NCBI RefSeq assembly: GCF_018069625.1
Contig: NZ_CP072941.1
Location: 6,448,001 to 6,512,000 of the forward strand
Source of the DNA: Streptomyces yatensis
GTDB lineage: Bacteria; Actinomycetota; Actinomycetes; Streptomycetales; Streptomycetaceae
DNA length: 64,000 bases
Direction: 5' to 3'
Part shown: in pieces, positions 34,273 to 43,282 of the stretch
Numbering within the stretch: the first letter of the stretch is position 1
How the letters are laid out: each line of letters begins with the position of its first letter
Made by a program: the position numbers and the translations under genes
The notes under the pieces: generated by a model
Told to the model about the DNA's origin: nothing
The model's input: the letters and a program-made list of their open reading frames with translations, nothing else
Database searches by the model: none

Positions 34273-37200
34273 GTGGCGGACGTAGCGACGGACGCAACGG
34301 ATGAAACGGGCAAAAGGGATAAGAGTGGGTCAGATGCGGACGGGCCGACCGCCGGGCAGGGCTGGGTAAGGCGGCTGTTCGGCTACTGCTGGCTGTACCG
34401 CAAGGACGTGCTGCTCGCCCTCGGTGCCTCGCTCGCCGGCATGGCCGTCATGGCGCTCGTCCCGCTGGTGCCGAAGCTGATCATCGACGATGTGATCGTC
34501 CAGCACGACCGGTCGCTCGCCCCCTGGGCCACCCTGCTGATCGTCGCCGCCCTCGTGGTGTACGTCCTCACCTATATCCGCCGCTTCTACGGCGGGCGGC
34601 TCGCCCTCGACGTCCAGCACGCCCTGCGCACCGAGATGTACGCGTCCATCGCCCGCTTCGACGGCCGACGGCAGGACAACCTCTCCACCGGCCAGATCAT
34701 CGGCCGGGCCACCAGCGACCTCCAGCTGATCCAGGGCCTGCTCTTCATGGTGCCGATGATGATCGGCAACATCCTCCTCTTCCTGGTCTCGCTCGTCGTG
34801 ATGGCGACGCTCTCGCCGCTGCTCACCGTCGTCGCCCTCGCCGTCGCCCCCGCCCTGTGGATCCTCGCCTCGCGCAGCCGCATCCGGCTCTTCCCCGCCA
34901 CCTGGTACGCCCAGGGGCAGGCGGCCGCCGTCGCCGGGGTCGTCGACGGGGCCGTGACCGGTGTCCGGGTGGTCAAGGGGTTCGGGCAGGAGGCGCAGGA
35001 GACCGACAAGCTGCGGGCGGTCGGCCGCCGGCTGTTCGCCGCCCGGCTGCGGACCGTACGGCTGAACTCCCGCTACACCCCCGCCCTCCAGGCCGTCCCG
35101 GCCCTCGGTCAGGTGGCCATGCTGGCGCTCGGCGGCTGGATGGCCACCCGCGGCCAGATCACCCTCGGCACCTTCGTGGCCTTCTCGACCTATCTCGCCC
35201 AGCTCGTGGGCCCGGTGCGGATGCTCACGATGCTCCTGACCATCGGGCAGCAGGCGCGGGCCGGGGTCGAGCGGGTCTTCGAGCTCATCGACACCGAGCC
35301 GGTCATCGACGAGCGCCCCGGCGCCCGGGAGCTTCCCGAGGACGCCCCGGCGACGGTCGAGTTCGACCGGGTGAGCTTCGGCTACGACCCCGAGCGCCCG
35401 GTGCTCTCCGAGGTGTCCCTGCGGATCGAGCCGGGCGAGACCCTGGCCGTCGTGGGCGCCTCCGGAAGCGGCAAGTCGACGCTGTCCATGCTGCTGCCGC
35501 GCTTCTACGACGTGTCGTCGGGCGCGGTGCGGATCGGCGGCCACGATGTGCGGGAGCTGACGTACGACTCGCTGCGCGGGGCGGTCGGGCTGGTGCCGGA
35601 GGACAGCTTCCTCTTCTCCGACACCGTGCGCGCCAACCTCGCCTACGGGCAGCCGGACGCGAGCGAGGAGCGGATCCGGGCCGCCGGCCGCGCCGCGCAG
35701 GCCGACGGCTTCATCTCCGCGCTGCCGGGCGGCTATGACACCGAGGTCGGCGAGCAGGGGCTCACCCTCTCCGGCGGCCAGCGCCAGCGGCTGGCCCTGG
35801 CCCGCGCGATCCTCACCGACCCCCGGCTGCTCGTCCTGGACGACGCCACCTCGGCGGTGGACGCGCGCGTCGAGCACGAGATCCACGAGGCGCTGCGGGG
35901 CGTCATGGCGGGCCGTACGACCCTGCTGATCGCCCACCGCCCCTCCACGCTCGCCCTCGCCGACCGCATCGCGGTCCTGGACCGGGGCCGGGTCGTGGAC
36001 GTGGGCACGGATGAGGAGCTGAGGGCGCGGAGCGCCGTCTACCGGCGGCTGCTGGCGGACGGGTCCGAGGCCGTCGCCGCCCGGGGCGACGGCCCGGGCC
36101 ACGCGGTCGTGCCGCCGACGGCGAACGGCCCCCGGCCGTGGCCCGGGGCCGACGGCCCGGCCCCGGACCGGGCCGAGCCGCGCGGCGGCGACGCCTCCGC
36201 GCACGCGGTGGGCCTCGCCGGGGCGTTCGGCGGGGAGTCCGCCGCGACGGGGCTGGCCGAGCCGGGCATCGACGGCGGGCCGTCCGCGGACGGCGACGGC
36301 GCGGCGCATGACCGCGAGGAGTGCCCGTGCCCGACGACGGGTCTGCGGGCGCGTGGTGGGGACGATCCCGAGCACGCCACTGGTGAGGCGGCCCGTGACG
36401 GGGCGGCGCCCCAACCGTGGATGCCGTCCGACGGGCAGGGGCGGAGCCGTTCGTACGGCGGGGACGACCCCGCGCACGCCGTTCGCGAGGCGGACAGCAC
36501 CGTCCGTGCGCTGGACGGGGACAGCACCGTCCGTGCGCTGGACGGGGACAGCACCGTCCGTGCGCTGGACGGGGACGGCACCGTCGGCGCGCCGGACGGG
36601 GCCGGGACGGGCCGCCCACCGGGCCCGAGCCGTGGCGGGGTGACCCCCGAGCTATGGGTGCGGCCCGATGGTGACGGCCGTAAGGACGACACGGCGGCCG
36701 GACCGGGAGCCGCGGCCGTGGCCGGGCCCGGGATCGCCGGGGCGCTGTCCGGAATGCCCGCCACCCCCGAGCTGCTCGCCAAGGTCGCCGCCCTGCCGCC
36801 CGCCACCGACACCCCCGACATCGACGAGGAGCAGGCCGCCCGCCCCGAGGAGAGCTACGGGCTGCGGCGGCTGCTGCGCGGCTTCGGGGCGCCGCTGGCG
36901 GTCGCGTTGCTGCTCGTCGCCGTGGACGCGGTCGCCGGGCTGCTGCTGCCGGTGCTCATCCGGCACGGGATCGACCAGGGCGTCCAGCGGCTCTCGCTCG
37001 GGGCGGTGTGGGCCGCCTCCGGGCTCGCGCTCCTCGTCGTCCTCGTGCAGTGGGCCGCCCAGATCGGCGAGACGCGGATGACCGGGCGGACCGGTGAACG
37101 GGTGCTCTACGCACTGCGCGTCAAGATCTTCGCGCAGCTGCAGCGGCTCGGCCTCGACTACTACGAGCGCGAGCTGAGCGGCAAGATCATGACGCGGATG

Positions 37201-38583
37201 ACCACCGACGTCGACGCGCTGTCCACCTTCCTCCAGACCGGCCTGGTCACCGCCGTCGTCAGCCTGCTGACCTTCTTCGGCATCCTGGTCGCGCTGCTCA
37301 TCATCGACGTGGGCCTCGCGCTGGTGGTCTTCCTGACCCTCCCGCCGCTCATCATCGGCACCGTGGTCTTCCGGCGCCTCAGCGTCAAGGCGTACGAACT
37401 GGCCCGCGAGCGCGTGAGCGTGGTCAACGCGGATCTGCAGGAGAGCGTGGCGGGGCTGCGGATCGTGCAGGCGTTCCGGCGCGAGCGCTCCGGCCGGGAG
37501 CGGTTCGCGGCGCGCAGCGACGCCTACCGCCAGGCGCGGCTGCGCGGTCAGCGGCTGATCTCGGTGTACTTCCCGTTCGTCCAGCTGCTGTCGTCCGTGG
37601 CCTCCGCGCTGGTGCTCATCGTGGGCGCCGGGCGGGTCGGGGACGGCACGCTGACGGCGGGCGCGCTGGTGGCCTATCTCCTCTACATCGACCTGTTCTT
37701 CGCCCCCGTCCAGCAGCTCTCCCAGGTCTTCGACGGCTATCAGCAGGCCTCGGTGTCCCTGGGCCGCATCCAGGAGCTGCTGCGCGAGCCCACCACCACA
37801 CCGGTCGCCGACGATCCGCGCGAGGTGCGCACCACGCGCGGCGAGATCGCCTTCGACGATGTGCGGTTCCGGTACGGGGACGACGAGGAGGCGCTGGCGG
37901 GCATCTCGCTCACGATCCCCGCGGGGCAGACGGTGGCGTTCGTCGGGGAGACCGGGGCCGGTAAGTCCACCCTGGTCAAGCTGGTGGCCCGGTTCTACGA
38001 CCCGACCGGGGGCGCCGTGCGGGTGGACGGCGCGGATCTGCGCGAGCTCGACCTCGCCGGGTACCGCGGCCACCTCGGGGTCGTCCCGCAGGAGCCGTAT
38101 CTCTTCCCCGGGACGGTGCGCGACGCCATCGCCTACGGACGGCCCGGCGCGAGCGACGCGGAGGTGGAGGCCGCCGCGCGGGCGGTCGGCGCCCATGCCA
38201 TGGTGGCGTCGCTGGACGGTGGCTATCTGCACGAGGTCTCCGAGCGCGGGCGCAATCTCTCCGCCGGGCAGCGGCAGTTGATCGCACTGGCGCGCGCCGA
38301 GCTGGTGAACCCGGACATCCTGCTGCTCGACGAGGCCACGGCCGCGCTCGATCTGGCCACCGAGGCGCTGGTCAACCAGGCCACGGATCGTCTGACGGGA
38401 CGGCGCACCACGCTGGTCGTCGCCCACCGGCTGACCACCGCCGCTCGTGCGGACCGGGTGGTGGTCCTGGACCACGGCCGGGTCGTCGAGGACGGCACTC
38501 ATGAGGAGCTGGTGGCGCGGGACGGCCGGTACGCCGCGCTGTGGCGCACGTTCATGGGCGAGACGGCCCCTGCGACTGTCTGA
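34273..38583 (+). CDS. Single-chain ABC exporter: two complete half-transporters fused
   Basis: The 1436-residue protein has the order membrane domain 1 (about 45-335), ATPase 1 (about 355-600), a long disordered linker (about 600-855), membrane domain 2 (about 865-1160) and ATPase 2 (about 1180-1420). ATPase 1 has GASGSGKST near 395, LSGGQ near 499 and LVLDDATSAVD, with Asp where the catalytic Glu belongs; ATPase 2 has GETGAGKST near 1226, LSAGQ near 1330 and the canonical LLLDEATAALD. It therefore looks like a heterodimeric exporter with one degenerate ATP site, joined in one chain. The linker contains four tandem DSTVRALDG-type units. GTG 34273 with GGAGGT seven bases upstream is the best start. 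Substrate unknown (lipid, drug or peptide). Confidence 0.92.
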   Translation: MADVATDATDETGKRDKSGSDADGPTAGQGWVRRLFGYCWLYRKDVLLALGASLAGMAVMALVPLVPKLIIDDVIVQHDRSLAPWATLLIVAALVVYVLTYIRRFYGGRLALDVQHALRTEMYASIARFDGRRQDNLSTGQIIGRATSDLQLIQGLLFMVPMMIGNILLFLVSLVVMATLSPLLTVVALAVAPALWILASRSRIRLFPATWYAQGQAAAVAGVVDGAVTGVRVVKGFGQEAQETDKLRAVGRRLFAARLRTVRLNSRYTPALQAVPALGQVAMLALGGWMATRGQITLGTFVAFSTYLAQLVGPVRMLTMLLTIGQQARAGVERVFELIDTEPVIDERPGARELPEDAPATVEFDRVSFGYDPERPVLSEVSLRIEPGETLAVVGASGSGKSTLSMLLPRFYDVSSGAVRIGGHDVRELTYDSLRGAVGLVPEDSFLFSDTVRANLAYGQPDASEERIRAAGRAAQADGFISALPGGYDTEVGEQGLTLSGGQRQRLALARAILTDPRLLVLDDATSAVDARVEHEIHEALRGVMAGRTTLLIAHRPSTLALADRIAVLDRGRVVDVGTDEELRARSAVYRRLLADGSEAVAARGDGPGHAVVPPTANGPRPWPGADGPAPDRAEPRGGDASAHAVGLAGAFGGESAATGLAEPGIDGGPSADGDGAAHDREECPCPTTGLRARGGDDPEHATGEAARDGAAPQPWMPSDGQGRSRSYGGDDPAHAVREADSTVRALDGDSTVRALDGDSTVRALDGDGTVGAPDGAGTGRPPGPSRGGVTPELWVRPDGDGRKDDTAAGPGAAAVAGPGIAGALSGMPATPELLAKVAALPPATDTPDIDEEQAARPEESYGLRRLLRGFGAPLAVALLLVAVDAVAGLLLPVLIRHGIDQGVQRLSLGAVWAASGLALLVVLVQWAAQIGETRMTGRTGERVLYALRVKIFAQLQRLGLDYYERELSGKIMTRMTTDVDALSTFLQTGLVTAVVSLLTFFGILVALLIIDVGLALVVFLTLPPLIIGTVVFRRLSVKAYELARERVSVVNADLQESVAGLRIVQAFRRERSGRERFAARSDAYRQARLRGQRLISVYFPFVQLLSSVASALVLIVGAGRVGDGTLTAGALVAYLLYIDLFFAPVQQLSQVFDGYQQASVSLGRIQELLREPTTTPVADDPREVRTTRGEIAFDDVRFRYGDDEEALAGISLTIPAGQTVAFVGETGAGKSTLVKLVARFYDPTGGAVRVDGADLRELDLAGYRGHLGVVPQEPYLFPGTVRDAIAYGRPGASDAEVEAAARAVGAHAMVASLDGGYLHEVSERGRNLSAGQRQLIALARAELVNPDILLLDEATAALDLATEALVNQATDRLTGRRTTLVVAHRLTTAARADRVVVLDHGRVVEDGTHEELVARDGRYAALWRTFMGETAPATV
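36493..36600 (+). repeat. 27-bp in-frame tandem repeat in the ABC exporter linker
   Basis: Three identical 27-bp units (36493-36519, 36520-36546, 36547-36573), each encoding DSTVRALDG, are followed by a diverged fourth (DGTVGAPDG, 36574-36600). The identical units point to a recent or ongoing expansion. Confidence 0.95.
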
Positions 38584-38584
38584 G

Positions 38585-38730
38585 CGCGCCGTTGGAAGTG
38601 CCCCAACCTGGCGTCGACCGTCTGCGGCGCCGTCGTGGCGGGTCGTGCCCACGCGGCGGTGCCGCACGTCGACACGGCCGCGGCGGAGCCGCACATCGAC
38701 ACAGCCCCGCGCCCCTTTCGGGGCGCTGCG
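38585..38730. repeat. Dispersed intergenic repeat, copy A
   Basis: This 145-bp stretch shares its sequence and order with copies near 50.4 and 53.9 kb: a variable head, CGTCGTGGC, two units of about 27 bp built on GCGGCGGAGCCGCAYATC GACAC, then a GC hairpin around GCCCCTTTCGGGGC. It lies just after the ABC exporter gene, where the hairpin may serve as a terminator. Confidence 0.75.
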
Positions 38731-38792
38731 CACCGGTCATCCGCCGTACGGCGGTGACGCTCAGCGTTCGCCCGCTGTTACGTACGGTAACA

Positions 38793-39236
38793 TCACGGTT
38801 CCATGCCGCTGGCCCTCGCTATGGCCTCCACCTCCCGCCGGTCCTGCTCCCGCTGCTCCGCCTCGGCCGCCACCCGCTGCTTGTGGCGGTGCAGGAAATC
38901 GGGGTCCCCGGCCCGCTCCTGAGGCACCAGCACCTTCATGCCCTTGGCGTGCGGGCTGTCGCCGAGGTCGACCACCACCCGCTCGTCCTGGGACGTGAGC
39001 AGGCCGAACAGCACCAGCAGCTCGGCCTGGAGAGCGGGGGTGAACAGCTCTTTCTCCTCCGGCCCCATACCGAGCTCGTACGTCCCCCCGCGGACGGCCG
39101 GTGAGGTGCTCAACTCGCGCAGCAGCCGCATCAGCAGCTCGAGCGAGCGGGGATCGATTCGTTCCTGCAATTCGTTCAGATACCGCGTCAGCCGCTCGGC
39201 CCGTTCACTCCGGTCGTGCCGTTCGTCTCGGTCCAT
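38793..39236 (-). CDS. Conserved hypothetical protein, helical and charged
   Basis: The 147-residue product begins MDRDERHDRSERAERLTRYL. It is predicted helical, highly charged, with the central phrase LFGLLTSQDERVVVDLGDSPHAKGMKV. It has no membrane segment or signal. An in-frame ATG exists seven codons upstream (39257), but it would sit close to the divergent peptidase promoter. I do not recognise a function. Confidence 0.65.
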   Translation of the reverse strand: MDRDERHDRSERAERLTRYLNELQERIDPRSLELLMRLLRELSTSPAVRGGTYELGMGPEEKELFTPALQAELLVLFGLLTSQDERVVVDLGDSPHAKGMKVLVPQERAGDPDFLHRHKQRVAAEAEQREQDRREVEAIARASGMEP

Positions 39237-39419
39237 ACAGGCAGCATGAGCCATCACAGCCCGCTACGAAAGAGGGCGACGGTAACAACTCTCCGTATTC
39301 GGCGTCGTGTTGGAGCACCGACGACCTCTGGCGACCCGAGTGTGTGCCCGGATAGGTTCTCGGCGGCCTGTGCGAATTCTCGGGCCACAAGGGTCATCAC
39401 GGCAACAAGGGGAGGGTGC

Positions 39420-40823
39420 ATGCGCAAGATGCTCAGATGGCTGGTGGCGCTCGCGATACTGATGGGGGTGGTCGGTGCGGGCGCCGGAGGCGCGTCCGCG
39501 GAGCCGGCCGCCCCCGCCCAGCCGGACATCAAGGAGCGCGTCCTGGCGATTCCCGGGATGCGTTTCGTGGAGGAGCAGCCCTACGAGGGCTATCGCTTCC
39601 TCGTCTTCACCTATGCCCAGCCGGTGGACCACCGGCATCCCTCCAAGGGCACCTTTCAGCAGCGGTTCACCCTGCTGCACAAGGCCACCGACCGGCCCAC
39701 GGTCTTCTACACCTCGGGCTACAACGTCACCACCGCACCGCGCCGCAGTGAGCCGACGCAGCTGGTGGACGGCAACCAGGTGTCCATGGAGTACCGTTTC
39801 TTCACTCCCTCCCGGCCCCAGCCCGCCGACTGGTCCAAGCTGGACATCCGGCAGGCCGCGAGCGACCAGCACCGCCTCTACCGGGCCCTGAAGCCCATCT
39901 ACGGCAAGAAGTGGCTGGCCACCGGCGGCAGCAAGGGCGGCATGACGGCCACCTACTACCGCCGCTTCTATCCGCACGACATGGACGGCACCGTCGCGTA
40001 TGTCGCGCCCAACGACGTGGCCAACGACGAGGATTCCGCCTACGACCGCTTCTTCGCGGGCGTCGGCACGGCCGAATGCCGCACCAAGCTCAACGCGGTG
40101 CAGCGCGAGGCGCTGGTGCGGCGCGACGAGATCGTGCGGCGCTACCAGAAGTGGGCGGACGACGAGAAGCAGACCTTCACCGTCGTCGGCAGCGCCGACA
40201 AGGCGTACGAGAACGTCGTCCTGGACCTGGTGTGGGCCTTCTGGCAGTACCACCTTCTGAAGGACTGCGCGGACGTCCCCGCCCCGACCGCGTCCACCGA
40301 CGAGCTGTACGGCTTCATCGACGAGATCTCGGGCTTCTCCGCCTACACCGACCAGGGCCTGGAGACCTACACGCCGTACTACTACCAGGCGGGCACCGAG
40401 CTCGGCTCGCCCACCTTCAAGACCCCGCACCTGGACGGGCTGCTGCGCTACCCCGGCATCTACGCCCCGCGCAACTATGTGCCGCGCGACATCCCGATGC
40501 GGTTCACGCCGGGCGTGATGCGGGACGTCGACAACTGGGTGCGGCACGACGCCCGGCGGATGCTCTTCGTCTACGGCCAGAACGACCCGTGGGGCGCCGA
40601 GCGCTTCCGGGTCGGCAAGGGCGCCAAGGACTCCCACGTCTACACGGTCGCCGGCGGCAACCACGGCTCCAGCATCGCCCAGCTCACGGGCGAGGAGAAG
40701 GCCGAGGCCACGGCGGAGGTGCAGCGGTGGGCGGGCGTCAGCCCGACCAGCAAGCCGCTCGCCCGGCATGACGCCAAGCTGGACCGCCGCGAGGTCGAGC
40801 GCGAACCGGCCTTGCGGCCGTAG
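39420..40823 (+). CDS. Secreted serine peptidase, S37 family (PS-10; prolyl tri/tetrapeptidyl aminopeptidase-like)
   Basis: The 467-residue product has a Sec signal (LRWLVALAILMGVVGAGAGG, cleavage near ASAEPA) and the alpha/beta-hydrolase peptidase fold of the Streptomyces S37 group. The nucleophile is Ser171 in ATGGSKGGMTATY; YGQNDPWGAERF holds the probable Asp, and GGNHGSSIAQL the His. Family members release tri- or tetrapeptides ahead of a proline, and one processes transglutaminase. ATG 39420 follows AAGGGGAGGG. A strong terminator follows. Confidence 0.9.
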   Translation: MRKMLRWLVALAILMGVVGAGAGGASAEPAAPAQPDIKERVLAIPGMRFVEEQPYEGYRFLVFTYAQPVDHRHPSKGTFQQRFTLLHKATDRPTVFYTSGYNVTTAPRRSEPTQLVDGNQVSMEYRFFTPSRPQPADWSKLDIRQAASDQHRLYRALKPIYGKKWLATGGSKGGMTATYYRRFYPHDMDGTVAYVAPNDVANDEDSAYDRFFAGVGTAECRTKLNAVQREALVRRDEIVRRYQKWADDEKQTFTVVGSADKAYENVVLDLVWAFWQYHLLKDCADVPAPTASTDELYGFIDEISGFSAYTDQGLETYTPYYYQAGTELGSPTFKTPHLDGLLRYPGIYAPRNYVPRDIPMRFTPGVMRDVDNWVRHDARRMLFVYGQNDPWGAERFRVGKGAKDSHVYTVAGGNHGSSIAQLTGEEKAEATAEVQRWAGVSPTSKPLARHDAKLDRREVEREPALRP

Positions 40824-40840
40824 GCGAGCCCATGCGTGGG

Positions 40841-40876
40841 CGACGAGGGTGTCCGCCGAGGCGGACACCCTCGTCG
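40841..40876 (+). terminator. Terminator of the S37 peptidase gene
   Basis: A perfect 17-bp inverted repeat (40841-40857 with 40860-40876, arm CGACGAGGGTGTCCGCC) begins 17 bp after the stop codon. Confidence 0.85.
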
Positions 40877-40926
40877 CGGGCACGCTGGGCCCGTATCCGT
40901 GGACATGATCGAAGGACACCGCGAGG

Positions 40927-41095
40927 GACCTGAAGCTGACGGGCCGCCGGGCCCTCGTGACCGGTTCCGGCTCCGGGCTCGGCGCGGCCATCGCGGATCA
41001 CGGGCGCCGTCGCCTGTCCGGCCGGCCCCCACGGCGCCTACGTCAGCGGTGACACACTCCGCGTGGACGGCGGCACGATCCGCTCGGTGATCTGA
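40927..41095 (+). pseudogene. Remnant of a short-chain dehydrogenase/reductase (SDR) gene with internal deletion
   Basis: The first part reads LKLTGRRALVTGSGSGLGAA, the N-terminal cofactor motif TGxxxGxG of an SDR. About 20 codons later, in another frame, the sequence becomes GPHGAYVSGDTLRVDGGTI, followed by RSVI and a stop, the typical SDR C-terminus. Some 200 codons that carry the catalytic YxxxK are missing. No start codon or ribosome site is obvious. Confidence 0.82.
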
Positions 41096-41124
41096 CCGCC
41101 GCTCAATACCCGAGTGACCGGGGC

Positions 41125-43047
41125 TCAATACCCCAGCCCGTGCCCGATCGGGTACAGCGCCCGGGACGGGTCGTCCGCGCGCCGCACCGCGACCGGCAGT
41201 TTGCCGTGCGGGGTGACCCGCCCCGCGATCACCCGGGCGGCGGCGCGCAGCTCCACATCCGTCCAGCAGTACGCGGCCAGCGACGCGGCGGGCTCCGTGC
41301 CACGTCCGACCAGCCGCGCGATGTCGTACGGACCGCGCAGCGCCAGATGCACCACCGGCACCCCGGTGGCCACCAGCCGCGCCACCAGGGTGCGCTGGGC
41401 GGATCCGGCCGCGATGTCGTACGTCGCCACGATCACCGCGTCCCGGCCCCGCGCCGCCGCGACCGCCGCCTCGATCCGCGCGGGCGAGGGGCCGGGCGAG
41501 TCGCCCGTGCCGGTGGGCAGCGCCTCCGCCTGGAAGCCGAGCCCGGACAGGGTGCGGGCCAGGACGGCCGTCGGCGGGCCGCCGGTGCCCGAGGGCGCGG
41601 CGGCGTCCACCCCGACCACCAGCAGGTCGTGATGGCGGCGCGGTGACAGCGGCAGCAGGCCGCCGCGGTTGGTGATCAGCGTGGTGGTGCGCTCGGCGAT
41701 CCGGTCGGCGGTGGCCCGGTGCTCCCGGGTGCCCACCGTGCGGTTGACCGCGCGGTCGCTGGTGTACGGATCGTCGAACAGCCCCCGGCGCGCCTTGAGT
41801 TCCAGGATGCGCCGCAGCGAGCGGTCGATCCGGTCCTCGTCGAGCTCGCCCGCCCGCACGGCCTTGCGCACGCCTTCGAAGGCGCGGGACAGGCTCGGCG
41901 GGTTGAGCAGCTGGTCCACCCCCGCCTTGAGCGCGAGCACCGGCACCCGGTCGTCGCCGTACTTCTTCCGCACCCCCTCCATGCCGAGCGAGTCGGTGAC
42001 CACCACCCCGTCGTAGCCCAGCTCCTCGCGGAGCACACCGGTGAGGATGGGGCGGGAGAGCGTGGCGGGGTCGTCGGCCGGGTCGAGCGCGGGGAAGAGC
42101 AGATGCGCCGTCATGATCGAGTCGATCCCGGCCTCGATCGCGGCGCGGAACGGCGGCGCGTCCAGCCGCTCCCACTCCTTGCGGGAGTGGGTGATCCGCG
42201 GCAGCCCCACATGGCTGTCCACCGAGGTGTCGCCGTGGCCGGGGAAGTGTTTGGCGGTGGCCGCGACCCCGGCGCTCTGATAGCCCTCCACCTGGGCCGC
42301 CACCAGCCGCGCCACGGCCTTCGGATCGGCCCCGAAGGAGCGCACGCCGATCACCGGATTGGCGGGGTTGACGTTGACGTCCGCGATCGGCGCGTAGTCC
42401 TGCCGGATGCCGAGCGCGGCCAGCTCCGCCCCCGCGGTGCGGGCGGCCGTACGGGCGTCGGCGGCGCTGCCGCCCGCACCGAGCGCCATGGCACCCGGGA
42501 ACAGCGTGGCGGGCGCGCCCACCCGGGCGACGGCGCCGTACTCCTGGTCGGTGGAGAGCAGGACGGGGACGGGCACGGAGGCGGCCAGCGCGGCCTTCTG
42601 GATGCCGTTGGAGAGCGCGGCGACCTGGTGGGGGTCGCGGATGTTGTGCGCCCAGCGGATGTACATCACCCCGCCCACGTGGTACTTCGCGATCAGTTCG
42701 GCGGCGTTGTCCACGCCGATGTCCTTGCGGTTGGCCGCGACATCGGCCGGATCGGGGTGGGTGGCCGAATGGCCGTACACCCGCATCACGAAGAGCTGGC
42801 CGATCTTCTGGTCCAGCGTCATCCGGCCGATGAGCTCGTCGATCCGCCGGCGTTCGCGCTCATGGTCCCGGCCGGGATCCGTGGCGGCTCGTGAGGGCGT
42901 CGCCGAAGGGCCGCCGGAACCGGCGGTGGTGCGGCGCGCGGGGGCCGCGGGCGCGGGGGAGCTGTTCGTCGGCGCACTGCAGGCACCGGCCGCGGCGGCG
43001 GCCAGGGTGGCGGTGAGCAGGGCGCGGCGAGACGTCGTCGTGTGCAC
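41125..43047 (-). CDS. Exported glycoside hydrolase family 3, NagZ-like beta-N-acetylglucosaminidase
   Basis: The 640-residue product starts with a twin-arginine signal (TTTSRRALLTATLAAAAAGA) ending in a weak lipobox before Cys, so it is likely a Tat-exported lipoprotein. The GH3 barrel (about 75-420) carries the NagZ signature KHFPGHGDTSVDSH, whose His/Asp pair is the acid/base, and the nucleophile Asp in VVTDSLGM; a C-terminal (alpha/beta)6 domain follows. It probably releases GlcNAc from chitin oligomers or wall fragments. I prefer GTG 43047, six bases after GGAAGGAG, over the ATG five codons upstream, which lies at this ribosome site. Confidence 0.9.
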   Translation of the reverse strand: MHTTTSRRALLTATLAAAAAGACSAPTNSSPAPAAPARRTTAGSGGPSATPSRAATDPGRDHERERRRIDELIGRMTLDQKIGQLFVMRVYGHSATHPDPADVAANRKDIGVDNAAELIAKYHVGGVMYIRWAHNIRDPHQVAALSNGIQKAALAASVPVPVLLSTDQEYGAVARVGAPATLFPGAMALGAGGSAADARTAARTAGAELAALGIRQDYAPIADVNVNPANPVIGVRSFGADPKAVARLVAAQVEGYQSAGVAATAKHFPGHGDTSVDSHVGLPRITHSRKEWERLDAPPFRAAIEAGIDSIMTAHLLFPALDPADDPATLSRPILTGVLREELGYDGVVVTDSLGMEGVRKKYGDDRVPVLALKAGVDQLLNPPSLSRAFEGVRKAVRAGELDEDRIDRSLRRILELKARRGLFDDPYTSDRAVNRTVGTREHRATADRIAERTTTLITNRGGLLPLSPRRHHDLLVVGVDAAAPSGTGGPPTAVLARTLSGLGFQAEALPTGTGDSPGPSPARIEAAVAAARGRDAVIVATYDIAAGSAQRTLVARLVATGVPVVHLALRGPYDIARLVGRGTEPAASLAAYCWTDVELRAAARVIAGRVTPHGKLPVAVRRADDPSRALYPIGHGLGY

Positions 43048-43244
43048 CCGCACTCCTTCCATGGGACGTTCGGAGGGGGTGGCCGAAGGTGGTGCAGGAC
43101 ACGCTGGGACACAAAGCGTGGCCGGGTCAAGGAGAGTTGGACTTTCCGACGGCCCGGAAGCGTAAAGGAAAAGACTCGTTAAAGACGGGGATCTGGTGCT
43201 CGTGCGAAACCGGCGCTAATGTACCGATCGGGTATGCGCACTAT

Positions 43245-43274
43245 TTGTACGCGGCATCCGGTCTCGCTTAGGTT
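43245..43274 (+). promoter_or_regulatory. Promoter of the glycosyltransferase gene, leaderless geometry
   Basis: TTGTAC (43245-43250), 18 bp, TAGGTT (43269-43274); ATG 43283 starts nine bases after the -10 and has no ribosome site. Confidence 0.6.
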
Positions 43275-43282
43275 CCGTTTTC

